The position numbers and the translations under genes were made by a program. Below the pieces are notes generated by a model. The model had not been told where the DNA came from and did not search any database. It worked only from the letters and a program-made list of their open reading frames with translations. DNA of 64,000 nt from Rhizoclosmatium globosum (Eukaryota; Chytridiomycota; Chytridiomycetes; Chytridiales; Chytriomycetaceae). Shown here one piece after another: positions 54,501-64,000 of this stretch (positions are counted from its first letter, which is position 1; every line of letters starts with the position of its first letter). The stretch lies in assembly GCA_002104985.1 (NCBI GenBank), contig MCGO01000097.1, positions 85,944 to 149,943 on the forward strand. Direction: 5' to 3'.

Positions 54501-55600
54501 TTATTTCCTTTTCGCATGTACAACAACAAAGCGCAACACTCTCTTTTGAATAATCCAGCTGAGGAACATTTTCATGCCAGTTCCATATTGCATCCATCGT
54601 GTCCCATTCAAGAACGGACCCATTTTGTCTCCTTGTGCAGTTAAAAAGCGTTCCAAACCTGGAAACACATCTTTACTGATATCTTCCACCTCAAGCTCAT
54701 GGAATCCCGCTCCTTCAATTGAGGCTTTGTACTCTGACAACGAAACCAGATTGACCAACGGAACTCCCGACATGGAGCAGAACATGTGAAGGTAGAACCG
54801 ATCCATCGCGCTTAGTTGGTCTTCTTCTCCTCCGGCGCCAAGAACAATATCGGACAGGGAGAGTAATCCAGTCCCTTGTTTAAGCTTCTTTGCGCATAGT
54901 GCCAGAAACTCCCGCCGTGTATTGAAATGGTAGCAGGCATCAAGAGAAATTATCGAATCCACGGTTCCATCTTCCCATAACGCGACTTTCTCGGATTCTC
55001 CTTCAGCAGCATTAAGCGAAACCACCCTCCTCCAAGAATCCAAGTTCAAAGCATCCCCATGAAACACATCCACCTTCCCAGAGAAGCCTCTGTACTGAAT
55101 TCTGCTTGTTGCGAACTCGGCATGTGCTTCTTCGGCTGTGACGGACTGAATGTGGCAATTTGGCTGCATGCGGATCCACAAGAGCAGCTGATCTCCGCAT
55201 CCACTTCCAAAGTCTGCATTTAATTAGTCAATTAATTAATTAACAAGACAGTTTGAGTGGAACGAGTGATTGACACGCACCAAACACTCTGTCGCCTGGT
55301 TTAATTCGTCCCTGGCCCACTCTTCTCGCCAGGTTCTCGCACGCTTCCGCAAACGATTCGATGCCATTTGTCCAGAGACCCTGCGAGAAAGTAAGCTTGT
55401 TTGACGGGGTTATCGCTCAGGGCACCAACCATGTTCAACCAATATGTGTCCAGTCGCAGGTTCAGCATCGCATGATCCATTCCATACACATCTTGCTTGC
55501 TTCGTTTTCCATTGCCGCCCGTTAGTTGGAACAGCTTCAACAGTGGTTGGACAAGTAGCGCAACGAGTACTCCGGCAAAGAATTCAATCATCTTTTCCAT
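54501..55600 (-). CDS. Membrane-anchored SAM-dependent methyltransferase
   Basis: Three exons: 55430-55600, 55281-55380 and about 54501-55215. An N-terminal hydrophobic segment (MIEFFAGVLVALLVQPLL) suggests membrane anchoring. The first intron (49 nt) restores YWLNMGLWTNGIESFAEACE; the second joins RVF to DFGSGCGDQLLLW, the SAM-binding motif I. SIISLDACYHFNTRREFLA is a motif-II/III-like region, and LLSLSDIVLGAGGEEDQLSA matches class I small-molecule methyltransferases. Substrate unknown; a lipid or quinone-type substrate is a guess from the anchor. Confidence 0.78.
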
Positions 55601-56151
55601 TAATCGACAATAAACTAAAAAAGAAAGAATGGAAATACATCAAAAAGGAATCACAATCCAGAAGTAATATGCCTGTAAAGGTTTCTAAGCAACTCCATCA
55701 CTACACTGCAGCATCTTTGTCATACTTCTGTTTCTTCATATTCACGGTGTACAGTTATTGCTGTAAAAGATATCGTTCACACCATTCTCTGATATCCTCT
55801 CACTAGCTGTGAATTTTAAGATTGTGGCGAAATTTGGGAAAGGGAATTTTTCTATTATGAAAAGACCCGAATGACGTTCCCAAAGACTCTCGAGAAAAGT
55901 GTTTGAGTTTGATTGTTGGAGAATGTTGTTTCTTCTGAAAGATGGATGGCCGAAACGTTGATGATGGTTATAAAAATAGAATAGATATTACTGTCACCAC
56001 TCACCAACTAACCTCAAACAGATGGATTTGCCACTGGGTCTACCGATTTCTTGAATGGATACCAAGTAACGATGAGTCATTTCTATCGCCGTAAATCTTG
56101 GATGGTTTGTGAGTCATAACTATTTTTGAGAGTTTAGTAATGTGAACCAAT
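55601..56151. other. Divergent spacer: methyltransferase / bZIP9
   Basis: 551 bp between divergent starts. No shared motif with the tiny-gene promoters, no gene recognised. Confidence 0.4.
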
Positions 56152-57909
56152 ATGACGACACCAAAAACGGCGACTTCAAAATCAATGCCTGAATCAAGAA
56201 ACCGAAAGCAACGACGTATGGACCAAAGTGGATCAACGGCTGCAACTTCGCCTCTATCGAATGGAACATTACAACTTAGCGAACCCATCAGCGCATCTAA
56301 TACTGCCGAAACTACCGATACTACAGCTACTCATACCAATACTACTACTACTCATGCTTCTCACAAGCCCAGTGGCACCAGCGTTCCAAGTCGAAGGCAA
56401 GAGCAAAACAGGTCTCTACTTGCTTCCTTTTACTTCCATCTCCCTCTTAACCATCCCTAAATACCAAATCAAAGGCGGGCCCAACAAGCCTTCAGAGAAA
56501 GACGCCTGTCTCATCTTGCCGCACTTGAAAAACAAATCGCGGATTTAACTGAATCAAACTCGACGTCGCAACTTGTCATTCAACAACTCAACAGTCGAAT
56601 TAGGGATTTGGAGGCGGAAAACAGCGCTTTGAAACAGACAAATCAGCTACTACAATCAGCATCGTCTTCTTCTACGTTTAATGCCTCGAACCAAGTGTTT
56701 AATATTCATTCCGATCTAAACCTATTTGGTCTTACGGCGAACCAACCTCCTCTATGGCCGGCTTCAAACGATGCATGGATTCCTTCTTCGACTCTGCTAC
56801 AATCTCCCTCCTTGACTCTTCCCTCTCCCTCTTACATATCGCATCTATCTCCACCTGTTCACAACCCTGCAACCACAACCTCTTCAGCCTCGCTGCTTTT
56901 GCCTCCCAATCTTCACAAAGCTATGCTTCAGCTTAAACAGATTCCAGGTTTGGAATCATGGCCACCCGTCGATGACTTTTTCAATGCTCTTATGGTTATA
57001 CCTTTTCGTTACAATCCCGATTCTCTAATTTACTAATTCTGTGAATTTAGTTACAAAGCACAGAACATGACCCTGAACGTCTGAAGTCGCTCTTGATTCG
57101 TATCAGTGAATTGTGGTACCGTGTTCTCGATCCTTGTCCTGTCAGAGATCGGCCGCGGGTGATTGAGATTCTGGTTAGTGTGTGGGACTACGGCGGGGTG
57201 AGTTCGCTTTTTGTACTTTTTAGCGTGGGATCTATCTTTGTTGAGTGATTCCGACCTTGTGTCGGCACTCATTCTTGTAGTTTTACTATCTGCATACTCA
57301 CAAACAAATTAAGGATCGCGTATTTGGCGCTATGGGACAAATCGTGCGAGACGCGGCAGTCTTGGCGAAACGGAAACGGTGTGGCGATAATATGGGGAAG
57401 AAACACCCTTCTTTGGCTGGTGTCGATGTGAATGTGTTTCGAGACGGTGTTGCAACTATACCTGGTCTGATGCAGAGAGATGGCGTGGCGGTTCTTGTTG
57501 ATGAGATTTGTGATTTGTTTGAGGTATGTATGTGTTTGTCTGTGTGTGTGTGTGTGTGTGTGATTATTTCAATGCGGATGCCGGTTTGCGACATTAACTG
57601 AGTATAACTAGTTGCAGTTTGAACCAATGGCGAAACACGAGCAACGTATGTTGTTTCTGAGGATACTGTGGATCAAGAGTCGCTTATTTGCAAAGTGTCT
57701 AGGATCTGAAGAACATAAGCTTGTGAGTGTTTCTGACAGACAAAGCGTTGCTAAGAACTAACGCGGACTTGGACAGCTTTCGTTGGCTTTTGATGTTGGC
57801 CGAGAAAGGAATAAAGATCGCGTGGTGAGTCTAAACTGAGGTATTTGGATGTCACTGACTGAGCAATTCTTAGAATGAAATGTTCAGCTCCTTATCGTTA
57901 CAAGACTAA
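56152..57909 (+). CDS. bZIP9: canonical Yap-type basic region
   Basis: Seven exons (56152-56411, 56475-56994, 57051-57197, 57281-57523, 57618-57722, 57777-57824, 57874-57909), all in frame. The first intron splits the basic region: RRQEQNR joins RAQQAFRERRLSHLAALE, which keeps the invariant Asn and the Phe. A long coiled coil (IRDLEAENSALKQTNQLL) follows, then a Ser/Pro-rich linker. The C-terminal part has HKAMLQLKQIPGLESWPPVD and TEHDPERLKSLLIRISELWY. It resembles in layout, but not closely in sequence, the C-terminal domain of the array. Different intron pattern from bZIP1-8. Confidence 0.78.
57541..57563. repeat. TG dinucleotide tract in a bZIP9 intron
   Basis: About ten TG units between exons 4 and 5. 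Simple repeat, no further meaning assigned. Confidence 0.8.
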
Positions 57910-58158
57910 AGTGTATTCTAAAGCATGTGTTTTATTTGTATGATTCAATATACCATATTCGTTATTCGACCAATAATCGAATTTTATTAGAGGACATCGT
58001 CATTCTGGCCTCAAAAAAAGAAAGTGAAACCAAAAGATTCAGAAAAACAGGAAGAACTCACAAAGGAGAAGATTTAGAAGAAGGGGAAGATTCAGAAAAC
58101 ACGACGATTCACAAACGGAAGATTTAGAAAACAGGAAGATTCAAAAGAAAAAGAAAAG

Positions 58159-58715
58159 TCAGATGTAAAAGGCAAAATAAAGGGGTTTTGAAATCATCAT
58201 GTTTAGAGCATGGCACGACACAAAATGCAAAGAAGCTTTGAACAGCAGCGTTAAACGAGTCAAAGATTTCGTTGGTTCTAAAGCAGTAACGTTCAAAGAT
58301 GCAGCTGGTTGATTGGTTTTTGTTGCAGCAACGCCGATAAAAGAATTGGTGGTGGTTGCCATGACAGTGTTAGTAGTGCCTTTAACTAAAAAAAAAAACT
58401 TAGATGCAGTTGAAGCTGATGAAGTAGATAAAGACTCAACAGAAGCAGAACTAGTAGAAGAAGAAAGAGAAACCGAGCTCAACGTATTCGACTTAGTTGA
58501 AACTGGAGAGTCTGATGGTTTTGACGCTATCGAAACGAAAGTCGTTACGATGGGCTTTTTTAGTATTCTCTCCTCCGCGTTTTGCAACACAATTGACGTG
58601 ATAGCCTGATGCTCCGAATAAACTGAAGCAGTAAGACTCTTCCCATCTGCATTCAGTTGCAAAGCAAACCATTCGCTTTTGAAAGAGCTGTTGAGAACAT
58701 AGCTGCACTTTAGAT
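58159..58715 (-). pseudogene. Truncated C-terminal fragment of the surface-protein family
   Basis: The minus strand reads YVLNSSFKSEWFALQLNADG then SLTASVYSEHQAITSIVLQN, matching the second half of the beta-rich domain of A, B and D. The conserved GFVIVNGVGVVNK block is absent. A Ser/Thr-rich stretch and a stop at 58159 follow. Upstream of YVL the similarity ends in an in-frame stop. An isolated relic about 26 kb from the nearest relative. Confidence 0.65.
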
Positions 58716-59166
58716 AAGTTTACTTGGCCTTGGCAGCTTGCTGAGTGTAACACGGCGACGAGAGAACTTGTCATCTGGAGAGAATCGGGCTGGGTGTGCT
58801 GATTTGGTCACCCTTACATCTGGTGCTACTTTCTGTTGGAATAAATTGTTAGTTTCGCGCAATGCATGGGTCGGATGTGATTGTAGGAATCTGATCTTAT
58901 TTGGTTCATCGGAGTCGACCTTCTCCCACCTTTCCATCCCAGTTCAACTTGTTCCCGATTCCTGAAATTTCATTCCTATTCCACGGCTATAGATTGTTGG
59001 GCCCTTAGAAAGTTTCTTCTGGCCAGTTTATGTTCTCCAGCTTAATTCCCTGACGCTTGCTGCATTTGTTACTTACCTTATCACAACATCACTGGAAACT
59101 TCTATTGCAAGATGTTCAATTACAAGAGCTTTCCTTTAAGATTCTCCCGCGTTAAATCTCCAACAA
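58716..59166. other. Upstream region of the F-box/LRR gene
   Basis: 451 bp without a recognisable gene. Short open frames on both strands show no family features. Confidence 0.4.
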
Positions 59167-60110
59167 ATGGCTTCTTTCTGTGACCTTCCTAAGGATGTAG
59201 CAACTTCGGTGCTCCGCTGGCTTGATCCTAGACAACTCTGGAAGTTTCGAGCAATATCAAAGTCTTTCAATGACTTGATCTCATCGAATTACTTTGTTGC
59301 GCAAAACCTGGCAACTATCATCCCACCAATCAAGTCCACAATCATCATCTCCGAAAACCCAACAGACTTGGATCTAATCTACCTTGATGCACCTGTCGTA
59401 TACCAGGCAGAGTACGCCCGCCTCTTCTTGGCACAATGGAAGTCAATGGTTTGGTCCTCAACTCCACTCAACAAGCAAATCCCATCTGCCTGGTTGATCC
59501 ACCTTACAAGACTCACCGACCTCGACTTGAACCATCTTAATCTCACTGTTACAATCCCGTTTGAAATCGGACACCTTACCAACCTCCAATCTCTCAGCAT
59601 ATCACACAATCCACATCTTTGAGGTCCTATCCCTCCAACCTTCGGAAACCTTGTGAATCTGAAAAAACTCTATATAAGCTTAATGAACGAAGTAGGTGGT
59701 CCTATCCCACCTGAACTAGGGAATCTTGTCTTCCTTGAAGACCTCACACTTGATTCAATCCATGTCAGGAGTTTCACAGGCCCAATTCCACGGCAGTTTG
59801 GAAATCTTGTAAACCTGAAATGGTTATACTTATTGCTTAATCAAAACCCATCTTGTGAGTCTACAATTCCCTCGGAGCTAGGATCTCTTGTGAAACTAAA
59901 GCATCTGTGTTTGGGGAGCTGTTATTTGGTGGGTGAGATTCCACCTCAATTTGGAAAGTTACCGGAATTGCGATTTGTGATGTTGGCAGATAATCAGTTG
60001 ACGGGTCAAATCCCTGTGGAATGGGAGACAAGGCAGTTTTATTTTTGTAATTTGACGAAGAATCCCGGACTTGAAGTTCCAAATCCTATTCCACAGAATT
60101 GGAATACATA
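59167..60110 (+). pseudogene. F-box/LRR protein with one in-frame stop
   Basis: The N-terminal F-box is FCDLPKDVATSVLRWLDPRQ. Plant-type LRRs follow (LTDLDLNHLNLTVTIPFEIG, GPIPPELGNL, LKWLYLLLNQNP, LADNQLTGQIPVEW) to a stop at 60108. TGA at 59620-59622 interrupts the frame between NPHL and GPIPPTFGNL. Related LRRs usually have Ser there (L-S-G-P-I-P), so a single TCA-to-TGA change explains it. The frame is otherwise open on both sides. A recent nonsense mutation, stop read-through or sequence error are the options. Predicted role: SCF substrate recognition. Confidence 0.7.
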
Positions 60111-60126
60111 AGTTGATACTTTCTAT

Positions 60127-60603
60127 CTTGTTTATTCCTGCAATGCATGTGTATGCACATGGAAAAGACTGCCAATGCTTGTTTGGTCCTCGAATTCTTT
60201 TTGGGTTAGGTCTCACTATGGATGGAGAAGGTCATGAGCGATTCAATTCTTGGCTTGCTCAAAGCATTGGGCTGACTCTGTGGGAAACAACAGAAAACCA
60301 GCAATTGGATATTGTGCTTGTCTCGGAAGACTATAATCAAGTGAAAATTCCAGGCTTGGTGGAATGGACACTGGGGAAACTCCTGCAGACATTTGCGTCA
60401 CTCAAGAGTATTTGCGAGGCTTTATCAAACTCTATTGACCGTCTACGCAATTCAAAATACTCAGATGTTGTTGCTTCAATCACACGCCAGAGGCAAAGTT
60501 TGGCCAAAAAAGTCCTGTTGACGTTCCATCAAATAAGGACACATTGCAGGAGACCATCAACCATAATGCGCGAACAATTTTGTCTGTCCGAAAGTATATG
60601 AAA
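60127..60603 (+). pseudogene. KDZ-type transposase C-terminal fragment
   Basis: The frame reads HVYAHGKDCQCLFGPRIL, then FGLGLTMDGEGHERFNSWLA. This is the Kyakuja-Dileera-Zisupton pattern (His/Cys pair, then G-x-G-L-x-x-DGE-x-x-ER), with the DGE Glu belonging to the catalytic triad. The helical tail (RLRNSKYSDVVASITRQRQS) ends at 60603. The upstream D-D part is missing, replaced by the F-box/LRR gene. KDZ elements are common in fungi. It appears to be an immobile relic. Confidence 0.65.
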
Positions 60604-61233
60604 AAGAACCTTAGGGTTAAGGTTTATACCCTTAGTGTTGGGATGGGTTAAGATGGTCAACTGGACCATACCTTCATAAATGGTCAAAAGAACCAATATA
60701 ACTCTTATTTCAACCTCAAAGAATACTGTTAAGTGTTTGTTGGGGCCAGGTTTTAATTTGGGTTATGTCTTGCAGACGCAGACGCAGACGCAGATGCTTA
60801 AAAAGAGTTTGTAACGTCAGACCAAGAGAGGAAAAATGAGTGAAACCCAAAGGTGAGTATGAGTCTGCTTCAGTTGTGTGTATCTCGAAACGGAGAGAGT
60901 TGTACATCAGGATGCAACTTATGATCCGACAATGATTTTGGATGCCTGAGTGGGCTGAAGGGGTCGGGGTTATGCCAAGGGGGGTTTCTTTGTGTTAGGT
61001 GATGGTGGGATGGTGATGGTTGTATGTGCTGTGGGTGGTTGTGTTGGGAGGTTGGTTCATCAAATCATAGCCCTTGAAGGACTCCATCTATTCATCCCTT
61101 CAAAAGCCCCATATCTTTAGGGTTAAATAAGGCATTGTTATCCTTTCTGATTATCCTTCATTGATCATCAGACTTTAAATCCTTTTTACTAACTACCACA
61201 CTTTCCATCAATAGATCAGAACGAGAATGTTCC
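60604..61233. other. Spacer before the recombinase gene
   Basis: Contains GCAGAC repeats at 60774-60797, TTAGGGTTAAGG at 60611-60622 and TTAGGGTTAAAT near 61117. No gene. The left end of the following element may lie here. Confidence 0.45.
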
Positions 61234-64000
61234 ATGGAAGAGTGCAAGGAAGTTCCTGCCTTTAGCAACAAGTATGCATTGGCAAAACATGGGAGGATGG
61301 TTCACCAGCGAGTTGTTTCTGTTCGATATTGGATCAATGACTACACACGTAAGTTCTTTTGAAAGAAAACATAAATAACACATCTTAATTTAGAGGAAGA
61401 TGTACTCACAATTATTCCAAGAGATTCAGACAACAACATGTTCAACTGCATCAAGTGTGACCTTGCTGTAAGCCATCCAGAGAAGCTCCAGAATCATGTC
61501 AGAAAGGCAAAGTGTGGCTTGACTCATCCTGCCATATTTGGGTTCATGTGCTTGGATTGTGCCTATGTTTGTGTTACAGAGAATGGCATCAGGGTTCACT
61601 GTCGTAACAAGCATCCAAAGAATCCATACTGGGGATACAGGCCAACCAAAGTGACAAAAGTTCACACTCGTGTCTACAGAATGTATAACCCAGAGGAAGG
61701 CTTTGATGCCAAGATGAGAGCCAAGGAACTCAAAAGCTTTGCCCGTAAACAGAAGAAGATTAAAAACACTGCTGGATCACGTTCAAAAGCTTATTTATCC
61801 ACTGGATTGGAAACTGCTGGTTTGATTGCCTCTTCAAGCAAAACAAACACTCCGTTCTTGAATAATGTATGTCTTTTGTTTTCCTGTGGGTCCATTACTT
61901 ACTCTATGTGAAATAGATGGGATGGGACAAGTTGGTGTTTGGTGTTGATGCAATCAAGAATCCAGCCAACTACATTGCCATATTGAATGAGACAAAAGAC
62001 ACAAAGGCCATTGTAATTCTCTGTCGTTTATTTTTGGAGAAAGTCAATGAGTTGGCAACTCTGCCTGGAACCCAACCAACCCGCACTGCAATCAAGAATG
62101 CTGGCCGTAAATCAACAAATGACTCTGGATATGCAGGAAAGGCTTTCAAGCCTATTGATGTCAAAACTACTATCCCAGCATACGCTAGAACACTTGGAGT
62201 ATTTGTAACCATGTTAATTGCTCGTAAGCAGGGTTCCAACACAAGAACAAAGATGCCAACGCTAAGTAATGAGGTCAACAGAGCTGTTGAGGGATTCTTG
62301 GAGGCCCTTGATGTTCCTCTCCTTTGCAGAACAAATGCAGTCTTTGAGAATCAGCAAGAAGCTCTGATCAAATTGCTGCGAATTGTCTTGTTTGAAGATA
62401 TTGGATTTGAAGGTCTGAACACAAGTCAAATCCATTTGGTGGAGGAGTACTTGTTGCTTAGATTCCTGCAACCTGATGGTACTTTTTGCAAGGAACAGCT
62501 CATGACTGGGCCATGTACTCATTTTTTGTTTACTTGTCGTTGTCTTGTCTTGGAATGGTGTCAAGAAATTGCTTCTTTTGGAACTTGGATGAGTAGAGCC
62601 GAGAAGGAAAAGTGAGTTTTTTGTATTTGTCTGCTCTTTCTAAATATGTTTAAAACAAGGGAAATCAATCAAGTTATTGAGCTTGTCAGCTATGGGAAGC
62701 ATAGTCTCCCTTATGCCAAAATGAAGCAATTCAAGTCCACATGTGGATTGATCATGATGGGCAGTAATACAGCCAATCTCATTAGCAAGCATTGGGATTA
62801 CAGTTTGCCTAATGAGCCAAAGTTGGTTATCGATGGGCGCTTGGGTGTTTCAAAGACCATGTTCCGGGAAGGTCGAGCAAACTACTTTAGAGTGATCACA
62901 ACAGATCTCAGTAATTTGCTGTTTGGGATGGATGTTTCAGACTTCACGTTTGACCCAAAACGATTGACTGACAATGTCGCAAACTCAAGACCAGGCTACA
63001 GCTTCATGACAGAGCAAGCCAACAGCTCTACATTTAATGAAGAAAATGGGAACAGACTTGAAATGCACATCAAAAAGACCAAGAACTTGAGGACTGAGTT
63101 TTTTGAGCCCACAAGACTTATCTACAAATCAGAGGCAATGGAGCTGTACACTGGTATTTTGGTTCAATTTGCTGCATTCATCTGACCCTTTTCTTTCTCT
63201 TTTAGCAAAAGTGGACAACTTTATTTCCATTTTGATGCTTGGTCTTGCATTGTTTTGTGGAATGCCTCCCAGAACAACAGAGTTTCAAATGACGACTATT
63301 GTGAATTCTGGGTTGGGAAAAAGGAACTTGATGATTCTTGAGCACAGATTATGCATCAACTTGAGGTAATTTGTGTCCTTGTTTGGAGTGATTTACTTAG
63401 CAACACGGTTTGAAAAAAGATACAACAAATCAAGTGCAAACTCTGGATTTCATAAAGACTTATTTCGGTTTGTTCCAGATGAGCTAGCACAGATTCTTGT
63501 AAAGTATCTGGTCTTTGTTTATCCACTCTATATGTAAGCACTTACTTGTATTGGTTGTGGTGACTACTTATGAAACAACAAAGTGCATTCTGGGCTGACA
63601 TAAGAATCCGCAAGAAGCTGACTTTCTTGACCCATGAAGATGAAATCCAAGCCAAAACTTATCTCTTTTTGAGAAACGGAATCCCTACCAAAGTATCCAA
63701 GCTACATGGCTTGTACATTCAAAACTTTTGGAATATTTTTGGAGTCAATCTGGGAATTCGACACACTCGACAAATGATGGCCTCATTTGCAGACAACATT
63801 GACTTTGAAGAAACTGCAGTGGCCAATGTAAATGTGACTGTTAGCAATCAATTTGGTCATAGCTCCCAAGTGCACCAAAATAATTATGGAGCAACAACTG
63901 ATGGTGCAGCTATTATCCGCAAAATGAAGGCTATATCTGACAAGTGGTGGGAATGGTGCAGTTTGATTGGTGAGGCTGCTTCTTCAAGTAGTTCACCCGA
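61234..64000 (+). CDS. Zinc-finger / tyrosine-recombinase-like protein of a telomere-linked-helicase-type element
   Basis: Seven exons before the window ends (61234-61348, 61394-61866, 61917-62611, 62660-63153, 63206-63365, 63420-63533, 63582 onward), all in frame. Two C2H2-like fingers: FNCIKCDLAVSHPEKLQNHV and FMCLDCAYVC...HCRNKH. A long helical middle follows. The recombinase-like core shows Arg in GMPPRTTEFQ, Lys in RYNKSS, RHTR in NLGIRHTRQMMASF, then QFGHSSQVHQNNYG, giving H and Y. This order (R-K-HxR-H-Y) is that of tyrosine recombinases. The PPR-TEF ... FVPDELAQILVKYL stretch resembles the part upstream of the RecQ helicase in fungal subtelomeric helicase genes. A helicase domain is expected beyond 64000. 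Open and intact as far as seen. Confidence 0.7.

Noticed and set aside
60605..60625. Telomere array
   Set aside because: Only two irregular TTAGGG-like units; far too short for a telomere.

Overview
The window is eukaryotic nuclear DNA from a fungus, most likely a zoosporic chytrid. Genes are dense and on both strands. Introns are short (about 45-215 nt) with GT...AG ends. Gene content is fungal: a bZIP expansion, an F-box/ankyrin protein with the DPRVDPS repeat, a KDZ transposase remnant and a RecQ/telomere-linked-helicase-type element. A long LRRC9-like protein, whose relatives track with motile cilia, suggests a flagellated life stage. This placement is inference; no rRNA or barcode gene is present.

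Layout. 1-14,000: an ESCRT-I-like partial gene, then a roughly 7 kb tandem segmental duplication. Each copy carries a divergent pair of tiny genes (73 aa and 51 aa) followed by a large secreted LRR/Ser-Thr-rich surface protein and a STAS-domain gene. The left copy is decayed: a frameshifting 34-bp insertion in the LRR gene, and only a stump of the STAS gene. HYPK and a broken TTC36-like gene sit between the copies. 14,283-23,228: LRRC9-like gene, a divergent cytochrome P450, and four more tiny genes including a third copy of the divergent pair. 23,399-33,767: tripeptidyl-peptidase II, two more surface-protein paralogues (one chimeric) separated by a copied piece of the TPP2 5' region, and another tiny gene.

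34,194-50,105: a tandem array of bZIP genes (five in a row plus a headless sixth, then two more). All share an unrecognised C-terminal domain and a basic region in which the invariant Asn is Leu or Met. EF-hand, heme oxygenase and F-box/ankyrin genes interrupt the array. A ninth bZIP at 56,152 keeps the canonical Asn. 51,320-55,600: a short-chain dehydrogenase split by about 1.4 kb of repeat-bearing DNA, and a membrane-anchored SAM methyltransferase. 58,159-64,000: degraded and mobile DNA, comprising a surface-protein fragment, an F-box/LRR gene with one nonsense codon, a KDZ transposase tail, and an intact zinc-finger/tyrosine-recombinase-like gene that runs off the end of the window.

The main signals are gene-family birth and decay (surface proteins, bZIPs, tiny genes). 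The tiny genes also share one promoter layout: a sense-strand TAGGGTT box about 80-120 bp before the ATG, followed by a TATA-like CATAAAA. No tRNA, rRNA or CRISPR was recognised.
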